A DNA stretch of 30,197 nt from PR03 sp031362725 (GCA_031362725.1 JANLTC010000055.1:1-30197); one strand, 5' to 3'. Shown: positions 23,312 through 30,197, counted from the stretch's first letter. Made by a program: numbers and translations. The notes: a model not told the origin generated them from the letters alone.

Positions 23312-24411
23312 CTTGGCGAAGTCGCAGCCGTGCGGTTGCCGGAGTCTTCTCGATCCTCGTCGTGGCATCGGCGCTGCCGACGCGATCGACCGCAGAGAGC
23401 TGCGGCTCCATCGAGTGGGTCTGCCACAAGACCGCCGACGGTTTGCACCCCGACGGCGTCGAGCAGGCGTTCGTGTGGCTGATGAATCGCGCGCGCCAGA
23501 ATCCGGCCGCGGAAGGCACGTTCCTCGCGGGCCTCGAGGATCCCTTCGTCGTCGGCGCCGAGGACTTCTACGGTGTCGATCTCGGTCTGATGCAGGACGA
23601 GTTCGATGTGCTCGCCGCGAAGGCGCCGGCCGCCTTCGATCGCCGTCTCTACGCCGCCGCTGTGCTGCACGCCGCGCTGATGATCGACACCAACTCGCTG
23701 GACCCTGATTGTGGCGGTCAAGGCAACCCGCCGTGCCAGCTCAATCGGGTCGGTCCGGCGGGATTCTTCTTCCAGGCGAATGGCCTGCGCGGAAACGCAC
23801 TCGGCTTCGCACCGTCCGCGATCGCCGGTCACGCCGCGTGGAACATCGACTGGGGACCGATCCCGTCGAACCCGCCCGGCATGCAACCCGGAAGGCCGCA
23901 CCGCAACGGTGTAATGGGTACGCCCGATGCGATCGCGACGCTCGACATGACCAATGTCGGACTTGCTGCCGTCCCGACTGCGGGGGAGCTGGGTCCGCTC
24001 GTCGTCGTCGCGAATCATGCCAACGCGAACACCGTCGTCCCCGACCACTTCGATCGCTTCCTGGTCGGCACCGTGTGGGAAGACATCGATGGCGATGCGC
24101 TCTACGACCCGGGCGAAGGCCGGAGCGGCGTCGCGGTTTCGACCAACGTGTCGACGCGTTTCGCGGTCACGTCGGCGGGCGGCGGCTACGCGATCCCAGT
24201 CATCGCTCCGGGTGCGATGCAGGTCACCTTCAGCGGCGGCGGTCTGCCGACTGCCGTCGTCCCGGTCAGCGTCGGTGCAACCAGCGTACTCGTCGATTAC
24301 CTGGTGCCGGATCCCGGCGCGGCCTCGAGTGGCGCCATCGCGGTGCTCGCGCTGGCGCTATTGCGCAGCGGCGGTAGCGCGAATCCGGACCCTTCGGCCA
24401 TCGATCGCTAG
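23308..24411 (+). CDS. Exported CAP-domain paralog with damaged PEP-CTERM tail
   Basis: A 367-residue paralog of the protein at 20889. Shared blocks: IEW-x2-HK-x-ADG-x-HPD, WLMNRARQNPAAEG (about 57-70), RGNALGF, NVGLAAVP, and the SdrD-B-like repeat FLVGTVWEDIDGDALYDPGEG (about 251-271). A signal peptide is present (AVAGVFSILVVASAL). It has four Cys (32, 39, 135, 143) absent from the other copy, possibly two disulfides. The tail has PDP instead of PEP, then a hydrophobic helix ending LLRSGGSANP and no basic cluster. A different frame at the same place ends in AQRR and a stop at 24377, suggesting a frameshift. The ATG overlaps the gloA stop. The last 54 bases overlap convergent purN. Confidence 0.78.
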   Translation: MTWRSRSRAVAGVFSILVVASALPTRSTAESCGSIEWVCHKTADGLHPDGVEQAFVWLMNRARQNPAAEGTFLAGLEDPFVVGAEDFYGVDLGLMQDEFDVLAAKAPAAFDRRLYAAAVLHAALMIDTNSLDPDCGGQGNPPCQLNRVGPAGFFFQANGLRGNALGFAPSAIAGHAAWNIDWGPIPSNPPGMQPGRPHRNGVMGTPDAIATLDMTNVGLAAVPTAGELGPLVVVANHANANTVVPDHFDRFLVGTVWEDIDGDALYDPGEGRSGVAVSTNVSTRFAVTSAGGGYAIPVIAPGAMQVTFSGGGLPTAVVPVSVGATSVLVDYLVPDPGAASSGAIAVLALALLRSGGSANPDPSAIDR

Positions 24412-24996
24412 CCGTCCAGTCGCGAACAGCCGAATCGCTTCGGGTACCAGGCGTCGCTCTACTTCTTGCACGCGCGCGGCGAGCGAGTCCGGCGTGTCGT
24501 CGTCGACGACGCGCACGGCTTCCTGCAGGATGATCGGCCCGGTGTCGTAGTGATCGTCGGCGAAGTGCACGGTGGCGCCGGAGACTTTCACGCCAGCTGC
24601 GAGGACGGCCTCGTGCACGTGATGGCCGTACATGCCAGAGCCGCAGAAGGCCGGGATCAGCGCGGGATGCACGTTGATCGTCCGGCCGTCAAATTTTCCG
24701 CGCAGCTCGAACACCGACAGGAAGCCGAGCAGCGCGACCAGGTCGATCTGGGTGCGGGCGAGTTCGGCATGCAGCGCGTCGTTGAACGCCGCGGTCGACG
24801 CGAACGCGCGACGCGGCACCGCGAGCGCCGGGATCCCGCGTCGCTCGGCGCGGCGCAGGCCGCCGGCGTTCTCCTTGGACGCGATCACCACGGCGATCTC
24901 GGCGGGCACTTCGCCCGCGTCGATGCGCTCGCACAGGTTCTCGAAGCTGGTGCCTTCGCCGGAGAGCAGCACGGCGATGCGCAGGGTGCGCGTCAC
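24358..24996 (-). CDS. purN: Phosphoribosylglycinamide formyltransferase
   Basis: A 212-residue GAR transformylase. Visible signatures: the phosphate-binding LLSGEGTSFENL near the N-terminus (E. coli has GNGSN), and the catalytic triad N108 and H110 in INVHPALIPAF and D151 in HYDTGPIILQEAV. It transfers formyl from 10-formyl-THF to GAR in purine synthesis. GTG 24996 was chosen because it overlaps the metF stop (GTGA) and fits the family start; a much longer upstream frame would lie inside metF. It is coupled to metF, so both one-carbon-folate genes are made together. Its 3' end overlaps the convergent CAP paralog. Confidence 0.9.
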   Translation of the reverse strand: MTRTLRIAVLLSGEGTSFENLCERIDAGEVPAEIAVVIASKENAGGLRRAERRGIPALAVPRRAFASTAAFNDALHAELARTQIDLVALLGFLSVFELRGKFDGRTINVHPALIPAFCGSGMYGHHVHEAVLAAGVKVSGATVHFADDHYDTGPIILQEAVRVVDDDTPDSLAARVQEVERRLVPEAIRLFATGRLAIDGRRVRIRATAAAQ

Positions 24997-25856
24997 GCGA
25001 AGAGGCTCTCGTGGACGCGTCGCGCGGCCGGCGACTTGTTCAGCGTGTAGAAGTGGAGGCCGGGCGCGCCGCGTTCGAGCAGCGTTCGACACTGCTGTGT
25101 GGCCCACGCGATGCCGACTTCGAGCGTCGCCGCCTCGTCGTCGCCGGCGTGGGCGAGTCGCGCCTCGAGTTCGTCCGGGATCCGCGAGCCACACAGTTGG
25201 GCCATCCGGCGCGCGTTCGCAGCGCTCACCACGGGCATGATGCCCGGCACGATCGGCACGGCGATCCCGGCTGCGCGCGCGCGCGCGACGAAGTTGGTGT
25301 AGTCGTCGGCATCGAAGAAGAGCTGCGTGATCAGGAACTCGGCGCCCGCGTGCACCTTGCGCACCAGGTTCGCGAGATCGACGTCGGCGCTCGGCGCTTC
25401 GGGATGCTTCTCCGGATAGCAGGCGCCGCCGACGCTGAGCGACGTGTTCGCGCGTACGAAGGCGACGAGTTCGTTCGCGTACGAGAAGCCGCCGGCTACC
25501 GGCTCGAAGTTCGCGCTGCCCTTCGGCGGATCCCCGCGCAGCGCCAGCACGTTCTCGAGTCCCTCGCTCGCGAGGTACGCGAGCGTTTCGGCGAGTTCCG
25601 CGCGCGGCGCGCCGACGCAGGTCATGTGCGCCATCGCGGTGAGACCGATCTCGCGCTGGATCGAGACGACCAGATCGACGGTCTTGCGCCGCGTCGAGCC
25701 ACCCGCGCCCCAGGTGACCGACACGAAGCCGGGCGCGAGTTGCTTCAGGTCGGCGATCGTGCGCGCCAGCGAGTCGTAGCCCGCATCCGTCTTGGGCGGG
25801 AAGAACTCGAACGAGACCACCGGCTCGCCGCGAGCGTACAGATCTGCGATGCGCAT
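24993..25856 (-). CDS. metF: Methylenetetrahydrofolate reductase [NAD(P)H]
   Basis: A 287-residue TIM-barrel flavoprotein of normal bacterial length. Signatures: VVSFEFFPPKTDAGYDSL at about 13-30 with the catalytic Glu in FEFFPPK, SVTWGAGGSTR, AHMTCVG, LALRGDPP, GACYPEKHPEAP, and LITQLFFDADDY, all typical of MetF. It reduces 5,10-methylene-THF to 5-methyl-THF using FAD, supplying methionine synthase. The ATG is at 25856 with a consensus-like TAGAAT 7 nt upstream and no ribosome site, the clearest leaderless promoter in the window. It leads a metF-purN operon and is divergent from adenosine kinase. Confidence 0.95.
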   Translation of the reverse strand: MRIADLYARGEPVVSFEFFPPKTDAGYDSLARTIADLKQLAPGFVSVTWGAGGSTRRKTVDLVVSIQREIGLTAMAHMTCVGAPRAELAETLAYLASEGLENVLALRGDPPKGSANFEPVAGGFSYANELVAFVRANTSLSVGGACYPEKHPEAPSADVDLANLVRKVHAGAEFLITQLFFDADDYTNFVARARAAGIAVPIVPGIMPVVSAANARRMAQLCGSRIPDELEARLAHAGDDEAATLEVGIAWATQQCRTLLERGAPGLHFYTLNKSPAARRVHESLFA

Positions 25857-25863
25857 CGCGGCG

Positions 25864-25869
25864 ATTCTA
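25864..25869 (-). promoter_or_regulatory. -10 box TAGAAT of metF, leaderless arrangement
   Basis: On the minus strand TAGAAT, one base from consensus, lies 7 nt before the metF ATG with no space for a ribosome site. No -35 element is evident. Confidence 0.6.
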
Positions 25870-25906
25870 CCCGCCGGCTGCGCGAATCGCTGCGCGCGAA
25901 GCGGGT

Positions 25907-25968
25907 GTCGACCCCACCGCGAAGCCCTCTGTTGACCCCCGCGGAGCCCTCATGTTGACCCTGATTGC
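25907..25968. repeat. Three imperfect direct repeats between metF and adenosine kinase
   Basis: A unit of about 23-24 nt recurs: it begins GTCGACCCC at 25907, GTTGACCCC at 25931 and GTTGACCCT at 25954. The first two copies continue into CCGCG-A-AGCCCTC / CCGCGGAGCCCTC; the third diverges after the first nine bases. It occupies the divergent metF/adenosine kinase control region and could be a repeated operator or a decaying tandem repeat. TTGACC within the units could also serve as -35 boxes. Confidence 0.5.
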
Positions 25969-26005
25969 GGCTCCGGCCATCCTGCCGCCCGAACGAGGAG
26001 GCAGC

Positions 26006-26947
26006 ATGTCCATTCTGGTCACCGGTTCGCTCGCGATCGACCGCATCATGGTGTTTCCCGATCGCTTCAAGAACCACATCCTGCCCGACAAGCTGCACAT
26101 CCTTTCGGTGAGCTTCCACGTGCCCGAGATGCGCGAGTTCTTCGGCGGCTGCGCCGGCAACATCGCCTACGGATTGAAGCTGCTCGGCGCCGATCCGCTG
26201 ATCCTCGGCGCCGCGGGCCGCGACTTCGGCGCCTACGCGGCGTGGCTCGATCAACACGGCATCCGCCGCGATGCGATCCGCGTCTTCGACGACGCCCACA
26301 CCGCGCAGTGCTTCATCACCACCGATCTCGACGACAACCAGATCGTCGCATTCCATCCCGGTGCGATGGAACGCGCCGCGCAGCTGCATGTCGCAGACGT
26401 GACCGAGGCGATCTCGCTCGCGATCATCGGTCCCGACGACAACGCGGCGATGCGCAACCACAAAGCGGCTCTCGCGAAGCGCGGTGTTCCGACCGTGATC
26501 GATCCCGGCCAGCAGCTGATCAACTTCGACGGCCCGGGCCTGCTCGCGTTCCTCGACGGCGCGCACGTCTACATCGTGAACGACTACGAGTGGGCGGTGA
26601 CGCTCGAGCGCACAGGCGTGCCGGAAGCGGAACTCGTCACGCGAGCCCGTGCAGTCATCGTGACGCGTGGCGCCGAAGGTTCGACGATCTTCGAAAGCGA
26701 CCAGCGCACGAATGTGCCCGCCGCGAAGGCCGAACGCGTCGTCGATCCCACCGGCTGCGGCGACGCCTACCGCGCCGGGCTGCTCTTCGGTCTCGACCGC
26801 GGCCTGTCGCTCGCGCGCGCGGCGCGCATCGGCTCGCTGATGGGCTGTCTCGCCGTCGAAGAGCGCGGCACGCAGTCCGTGCGCATCGACGCGGCGGGCC
26901 TGCGCGCGCGCTACCAGCAGGCGTTCGGGGAACCGTTCCCGGTCTAA
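26006..26947 (+). CDS. adoK: Adenosine kinase, PfkB family (mycobacterial AdoK type)
   Basis: A 313-residue ribokinase-fold kinase. The N-terminal VTGSLAIDRIMVFPDRF with D12, the glycine pair in FFGGCAGNIAYGLKLLG (about 46-61), and VVDPTGCGDAYRAGLLFGL with catalytic base D253 are the PfkB signatures. Features such as HTAQCF, HPGAMERA, DPGQQL and VNDYEWAVTL match the unusual bacterial adenosine kinase of mycobacteria more than ribokinase or fructokinase. It would phosphorylate adenosine to AMP, removing the product of S-adenosylhomocysteine hydrolysis. That fits the divergent metF. ATG 26006 has a strong GAGGAGG site 4-5 nt upstream (25995-26001). The anion-hole loop has Cys at GCGD where most have Ala. 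The exact sugar or nucleoside is inferred. Confidence 0.82.
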   Translation: MSILVTGSLAIDRIMVFPDRFKNHILPDKLHILSVSFHVPEMREFFGGCAGNIAYGLKLLGADPLILGAAGRDFGAYAAWLDQHGIRRDAIRVFDDAHTAQCFITTDLDDNQIVAFHPGAMERAAQLHVADVTEAISLAIIGPDDNAAMRNHKAALAKRGVPTVIDPGQQLINFDGPGLLAFLDGAHVYIVNDYEWAVTLERTGVPEAELVTRARAVIVTRGAEGSTIFESDQRTNVPAAKAERVVDPTGCGDAYRAGLLFGLDRGLSLARAARIGSLMGCLAVEERGTQSVRIDAAGLRARYQQAFGEPFPV

Positions 26948-26949
26948 CG

Positions 26950-28095
26950 GTGCGACCCGAATGCGACGTGCTGGTGATTGGCGCGGGCATCGTCGGCCTC
27001 GCGACCGCGGCGGCGCTCGCGCGGGTCGGTCGCTCGGTCGTCGTCGTCGAGCGTCACGACGGCTTCGGCCGCGAGACGACGAGTCGCAACAGCCAGGTGC
27101 TGCACGCGGGCCTCTACTACCCGAGCGGTTCGTGGAAGGCACAGCTTTGCGTCGCGGGAAGCCGCGCGCTGTACGCGCGCTGCGAACGCGAGGGAATCCC
27201 GCATCGCCGCCTCGGCAAGCTGGTCGTGGCCGTGGAGCCGGCCGAGGTCGCCGCGCTCGAACGCTTGCGCGCGCTCGGCACCGAAAATGGCGCGCCGGAT
27301 CTCGTGATCCTCGACGCCGCCGCGGTGGCGCGCATGGAGCCGTCGGTGCGCGCGGTCGCCGCGCTGCACTCGCCTGCGACCGGGATCGTCGATGCGCACG
27401 CACTGTGTCTGTCGTTCGCCGCGGAGGCGGAGTCGCACGGTGCGGCGATCGCGCTCGGTCGCGAAGTCGTTGAGATCGAAGCGGCGCGGCCGGGCTATCG
27501 CGTCGTCGCGCAGGATGGGAAGGGCGCGCGCGAGTCGCTCTCCGCCGCTGCGGTCGTGAACGCCGCGGGCCTTGCGAGTGATCACATCGCGGCGCTCGCG
27601 GGCATCGATGTCGACGCGTGCGGCCTCCGCCAACACCCGTGCAAGGGCGACTACTTCGCGCTCGCACCGGGCACGCCGCTGCACTTCGAGCGACTCGTCT
27701 ATCCGGTGCCGGCGGGAGCGGCCGCGGAGACCACTTCCTCACCCGGTCTCGGCGTGCATGTGACGCTCGATCTCGGCGGTCGCGTGCGCTTCGGTCCCGA
27801 CGCGACGTACGTCGATCGCATCGATTACGCGGTGGATCCTGCGAAGGCGGGGTCGTTCGCGCGCGCCGCGCAGCGCTACCTGCCGACGCTGCGCGCCGCG
27901 TGGCTCATGCCCGATCAGGCGGGCATTCGCCCGAAGCTCGCGCGGCCGGGCGAATCGTTCCGCGACTTCGTGATCGAGGAGGAGTCGGCGCGCGGATTGC
28001 CCGGCTTCGTGAACCTGATCGGCATCGAGTCGCCCGGACTCACCGCCGCGCCGGCGATCGCCGGACGCGTCGTCGCGTTGCTCGCCGGGATCTGA
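26950..28095 (+). CDS. lhgO: L-2-hydroxyglutarate oxidase/dehydrogenase
   Basis: A 381-residue FAD-dependent protein of the DAO family. It opens with VLVIGAGIVGLATAAALA (FAD fold), then the diagnostic TTSRNSQVLHAGLYYPSGSW and KAQLCVAG, GIPHRRLGKLVVA, and near the end VRFGPDATYVD, GIRPKL and LPGFVNLIGIESPGLTAAPAIA. These match LhgO/YgaF and human L2HGDH. It oxidises L-2-hydroxyglutarate to 2-oxoglutarate, repairing a side product of TCA enzymes or feeding glutarate breakdown, with electrons to the membrane or oxygen. GTG 26950 lies 2 nt after the adenosine kinase stop, so they are co-transcribed. Its TGA abuts the convergent PP2C stop, forming TGATCA. Confidence 0.92.
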   Translation: MRPECDVLVIGAGIVGLATAAALARVGRSVVVVERHDGFGRETTSRNSQVLHAGLYYPSGSWKAQLCVAGSRALYARCEREGIPHRRLGKLVVAVEPAEVAALERLRALGTENGAPDLVILDAAAVARMEPSVRAVAALHSPATGIVDAHALCLSFAAEAESHGAAIALGREVVEIEAARPGYRVVAQDGKGARESLSAAAVVNAAGLASDHIAALAGIDVDACGLRQHPCKGDYFALAPGTPLHFERLVYPVPAGAAAETTSSPGLGVHVTLDLGGRVRFGPDATYVDRIDYAVDPAKAGSFARAAQRYLPTLRAAWLMPDQAGIRPKLARPGESFRDFVIEEESARGLPGFVNLIGIESPGLTAAPAIAGRVVALLAGI

Positions 28096-28896
28096 TCAGC
28101 GCACGAGCCACGCGACCGCGGCCGCCACATTGTCGCCCGCGTCGTTGCTGACGTGGGCAGCGAGCGCGGCGTCGACCAAGGTGCGCGCGGCGACACTGCC
28201 GCGCGCACCCGCGCCCGCGGCGTCTGCGTTCGCCACCGCGCTCCGGACCGCTTCGCGCGGGTCGGCGACGCCGATGCCGTGTTCCGAGATGCCATCGGTG
28301 ACCGCGAGCAGCACGCGCGCGTCGCCGAGCGGATGTACCTCGATGCGAAGTTCGCGCGCGAGTTCGGAGGGCTTGCGGCTCGCGTTGCCGAGGAAACTCT
28401 GCTTGCGCTGACGCGGTAGGTACTCGATCACCTGCGTCTCGCCCGCGATGAAGAGATGGCTGTCGCCGGCCGACGCAGTGATCAGCAGGCCATCCGCGGG
28501 GCGCGCGAACGCGAGTGCGAGCGTGGTGCGCGGGTTCTCGCTTTCGGTATGGGCGGCGAGGATCGCGTCGTTCGCCGACACGAGCGCGTGCAGCACGTCC
28601 TGGTACCAGGTCTCGGAAGAGCGCTCGGCACCGTCGAGCCACGACCCGAAGTGCTCGTCGCGCAGATGCGTGAGCGCGACCTCCGCGGCGCGGTGCCCCC
28701 AGTGTCCGTCCGCGACAGCCACCAGCACGCCACACGAGCCTTCCGCTGCGAGCGCGACGTCCTCGTTCGGATCGGTGTACTGGTAGCGTTTGTCGGCACC
28801 GCCGCGTGAGATCGCGATCGCGACTCGACCCTGCGCCTGCTCCGCGACCGCACCGATCTCTCCGTGCTCGCGGCCAACGAGCAGCACGGCCTTCAC
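28096..28896 (-). CDS. PP2C-family Ser/Thr protein phosphatase
   Basis: A 266-residue soluble phosphatase. The PPM metal motifs are in order: NEDVALAA (about 44-51), VLVAVADGHWGHRAAEVAL with the DGH motif, SAGDSHLFIAG, LLAVTDGISEHG, and the closing GDNVAAAVAWLV. The usual DGHGG is DGHWG here. It would remove phosphate from Ser/Thr residues using two Mn or Mg ions, opposing Hanks-type kinases or acting as a partner-switch phosphatase; no kinase is nearby. GTG 28896 overlaps the stop of the ferredoxin gene (GTGA), so translation is coupled. The N-terminal VGREHGEIGAVAEQAQG is an unremarkable extension. Confidence 0.85.
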   Translation of the reverse strand: MKAVLLVGREHGEIGAVAEQAQGRVAIAISRGGADKRYQYTDPNEDVALAAEGSCGVLVAVADGHWGHRAAEVALTHLRDEHFGSWLDGAERSSETWYQDVLHALVSANDAILAAHTESENPRTTLALAFARPADGLLITASAGDSHLFIAGETQVIEYLPRQRKQSFLGNASRKPSELARELRIEVHPLGDARVLLAVTDGISEHGIGVADPREAVRSAVANADAAGAGARGSVAARTLVDAALAAHVSNDAGDNVAAAVAWLVR

Positions 28897-29363
28897 GCGC
28901 TGGTGGTCCCGCTACCCGGCGGCAGACCCGGCGGCGCCGGCTCGGACGGGTTCGGCAGCGGATTCATCGCGAAGCGCAGGCTCTCGACCGGCCTGCCGCC
29001 GATCAGGTGCTCCTGCAGGATGCGTTCGAGCCCATCGGGCGTGCAGCCGTGATACCAGACGCCGTCGGGGTAGACGACCGCGATCGGACCGCCCTTGCAG
29101 ACGCGCAGGCAGTTGACCTGGGTCCGGTAGACTCCGCCGGCCGCGCGCTCGAGACCGAGTTCGCGCAAGCGGCGCTTGAGGAATTGCCACGACTGTTGGG
29201 CTTGCTCGGACGGGGCGCAGTCGCCGTGCACACACAAGAAGATGTGACGACCGTAGTGACCGATGCGCAGTCCGCTGGCGATCGTCTGGAGCTGTTCGGT
29301 CGTGACCGGCGCGGAGGGATCCGCGGGTGATTCAGGCTTCGGATCGGGCGTCTCGGCACTCAC
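28893..29363 (-). CDS. Thioredoxin-like [2Fe-2S] ferredoxin
   Basis: A 156-residue protein with a thioredoxin-like [2Fe-2S] domain at about 38-135. Cluster cysteines are C44 and C49 in IFLCVHGDC and C85 and C89 in NCLRVC. The downstream GGPIAVVYPDGVWYHGCTPDGLERILQEHLIGG is the family signature (GPI-x-VYP-x-G-x-WY). It is probably a cytoplasmic electron carrier, related to NuoE and cyanobacterial-type (2Fe-2S) ferredoxins of unknown partner. An additional Cys (C107) is not one of the usual ligands. An N-terminal Pro/Glu-rich tail of about 35 residues precedes it. GTG 29363 has TATACT 8 nt upstream. It is the first gene of a two-gene unit with the PP2C phosphatase. Confidence 0.88.
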   Translation of the reverse strand: MSAETPDPKPESPADPSAPVTTEQLQTIASGLRIGHYGRHIFLCVHGDCAPSEQAQQSWQFLKRRLRELGLERAAGGVYRTQVNCLRVCKGGPIAVVYPDGVWYHGCTPDGLERILQEHLIGGRPVESLRFAMNPLPNPSEPAPPGLPPGSGTTSA

Positions 29364-29371
29364 GGGCGCCG

Positions 29372-29377
29372 AGTATA
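29372..29377 (-). promoter_or_regulatory. -10 box TATACT of the ferredoxin gene, leaderless arrangement
   Basis: On the minus strand TATACT lies 8 nt before the GTG at 29363. On the plus strand the overlapping TATAAC (29374-29379) could serve the divergent oxidoreductase at 29403, giving a leader of about 17 nt, so the two promoters share bases and may exclude each other. Confidence 0.55.
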
Positions 29378-29402
29378 ACCGTCGAGGGAGACCGGGGAGA
29401 GC

Positions 29403-30197
29403 ATGAAAGCGTCGACTGCGGTCGTGATCGGAGCCGGGAACCGGGGTCGCTTCGTGTACGCGCGCTGGGCGGCGGCGCATCCCGATCGATTGCGCGTGGT
29501 GGCGGTCGCAGAGCCTGACGACGCCTCGCGATCCGCCGTCGCGACCGACCACCACATCGCGCCCGACCTCGTGTTCCGCGACTGGGCCGAGTGCCTTTCG
29601 CGCCCGCGCCTCGCGGACGTCGCGATCATTGCCACCAGCGACACGCTGCACGTCGCGCCTGCGCTCGCGGCCTTCGAGCGCGGCTACGACGTGCTGCTCG
29701 AGAAGCCGATCGCGCCGACGCCGGCCGAATGCGTGCGCGTCGTCGAGGCCGCCGAGGCAGCAGGCCGCTTGCTACAGATCGGCCACGTGCTCCGCTACAC
29801 GCCGTTCTACGAGAAGGTCCACGAGATCGTCCAAAGCGGGGTGCTCGGCGAGATCGTGCACGTCGATCTTAAGGAGCACGTCGCGCAGTGGCACATGACG
29901 CATTCGTATGTGCGCGGGAAGTTCCGCAACCGCTCGATTGCCGCGCCGATCCTGCTGGCGAAGTCCTGCCACGATCTCGATCTGCTCGCCTGGCTGGTGG
30001 ATCGCCCGGCCGTGCGCGTCGCGTCGTTCGGGTCGCTCGCGCACTACCGCGCCGAGCACGCGCCGGCGGGCGCACCGCTGCGCTGCACCGACGGCTGCCC
30101 GGTGCAGGCGAGCTGTCCGCACGATGCGGTCGCGTTCTACCTGGGGCCGGACGACGCGATCGCGCGCGTCTGGCCGTGGTCCGACGTGTCGCCCGAC
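29403..30197 (+). CDS. Gfo/Idh/MocA family oxidoreductase (3' end cut by window)
   Basis: The frame is open from ATG 29403 to the window edge; 265 residues are visible. The N-terminal Rossmann fold has GAGNRGRF at 10-17 where the usual motif is GxGxxG. The dinucleotide/substrate motif E100-K-P is in VLLEKPIAPT, and the C-terminal catalytic region has ILLAKSCHDLDLLAW (K187, H190, D191). The segment RCTDGCPVQASCPHDA at 227-242 holds three Cys (C228, C232, C238), a feature of one branch of this family. It is an NAD(P)-dependent sugar or polyol dehydrogenase-type enzyme; the substrate is unknown. A GGGGAGA ribosome site precedes the ATG. It is divergent from the ferredoxin gene with a 39-nt gap. 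Confidence 0.88.
   Translation, partial: MKASTAVVIGAGNRGRFVYARWAAAHPDRLRVVAVAEPDDASRSAVATDHHIAPDLVFRDWAECLSRPRLADVAIIATSDTLHVAPALAAFERGYDVLLEKPIAPTPAECVRVVEAAEAAGRLLQIGHVLRYTPFYEKVHEIVQSGVLGEIVHVDLKEHVAQWHMTHSYVRGKFRNRSIAAPILLAKSCHDLDLLAWLVDRPAVRVASFGSLAHYRAEHAPAGAPLRCTDGCPVQASCPHDAVAFYLGPDDAIARVWPWSDVSPD

Noticed and set aside
25857..26005. SAM or SAH riboswitch in front of metF or adenosine kinase
   Set aside because: metF has only 7 nt between its -10 box and ATG, and the adenosine kinase leader shows no recognisable riboswitch core.

Overview
This is a GC-rich, gene-dense bacterial chromosome segment. It holds 27 full-length protein genes, one gene cut by each window edge counted within that set where stated, and one decayed gene remnant. 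I saw no rRNA, tRNA, CRISPR array, phage gene or transposase. The gene mix is a KshA-type Rieske oxygenase with an ACMSD-type amidohydrolase, a split imuA/imuB/dnaE2 mutasome, PEP-CTERM exported proteins, a mycobacterial-type adenosine kinase and LhgO. This fits a soil or sediment lineage of the former Deltaproteobacteria (Myxococcota, Binatota or relatives). That placement is inference; no marker gene in the window settles it.

Region 1 (1-4409, all +): the 3' end of a ferritin-like di-iron protein with a strong terminator, then a tight tetR / Rieske oxygenase / amidohydrolase / acetoacetate-decarboxylase-family operon that looks like a small, self-regulated catabolic module for a hydrophobic or cyclic substrate. 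Region 2 (4416-10462, all -): an APC permease with a fused UspA domain, translationally coupled to a WYL regulator, and upstream of them dnaE2. Region 3 (10480-12776): an 82-nt near-perfect inverted repeat between divergent genes, an FAD oxidoreductase and a seven-helix membrane protein. Region 4 (12847-16879): oligoendopeptidase F, divergent from an alpha/beta hydrolase / YdcF pair, and a PEP-CTERM protein. Region 5 (17109-24411): a glutathione S-transferase remnant, dinB, a PmtA-like methyltransferase, imuB and imuA separated by an opposite-strand exported CAP protein, then gloA and a paralogous CAP protein whose sorting signal seems frameshifted. Region 6 (24358-30197): purN and metF (one-carbon metabolism), divergent from adenosine kinase and lhgO; a ferredoxin / PP2C phosphatase pair; and the start of a Gfo/Idh/MocA oxidoreductase.

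Two themes link the window. First, translesion synthesis and induced mutagenesis: DnaE2, ImuA, ImuB and DinB are all here, the last two with visible beta-clamp motifs. Second, methyl-cycle chemistry: MetF makes methyl-THF, adenosine kinase would recycle adenosine from S-adenosylhomocysteine, and PurN uses formyl-THF. Many genes have a TANNNT hexamer 6-8 nt before the start codon with no leader between, suggesting widespread leaderless transcription. Genes are very compact: several start and stop codons overlap, and three convergent pairs overlap by tens of bases.
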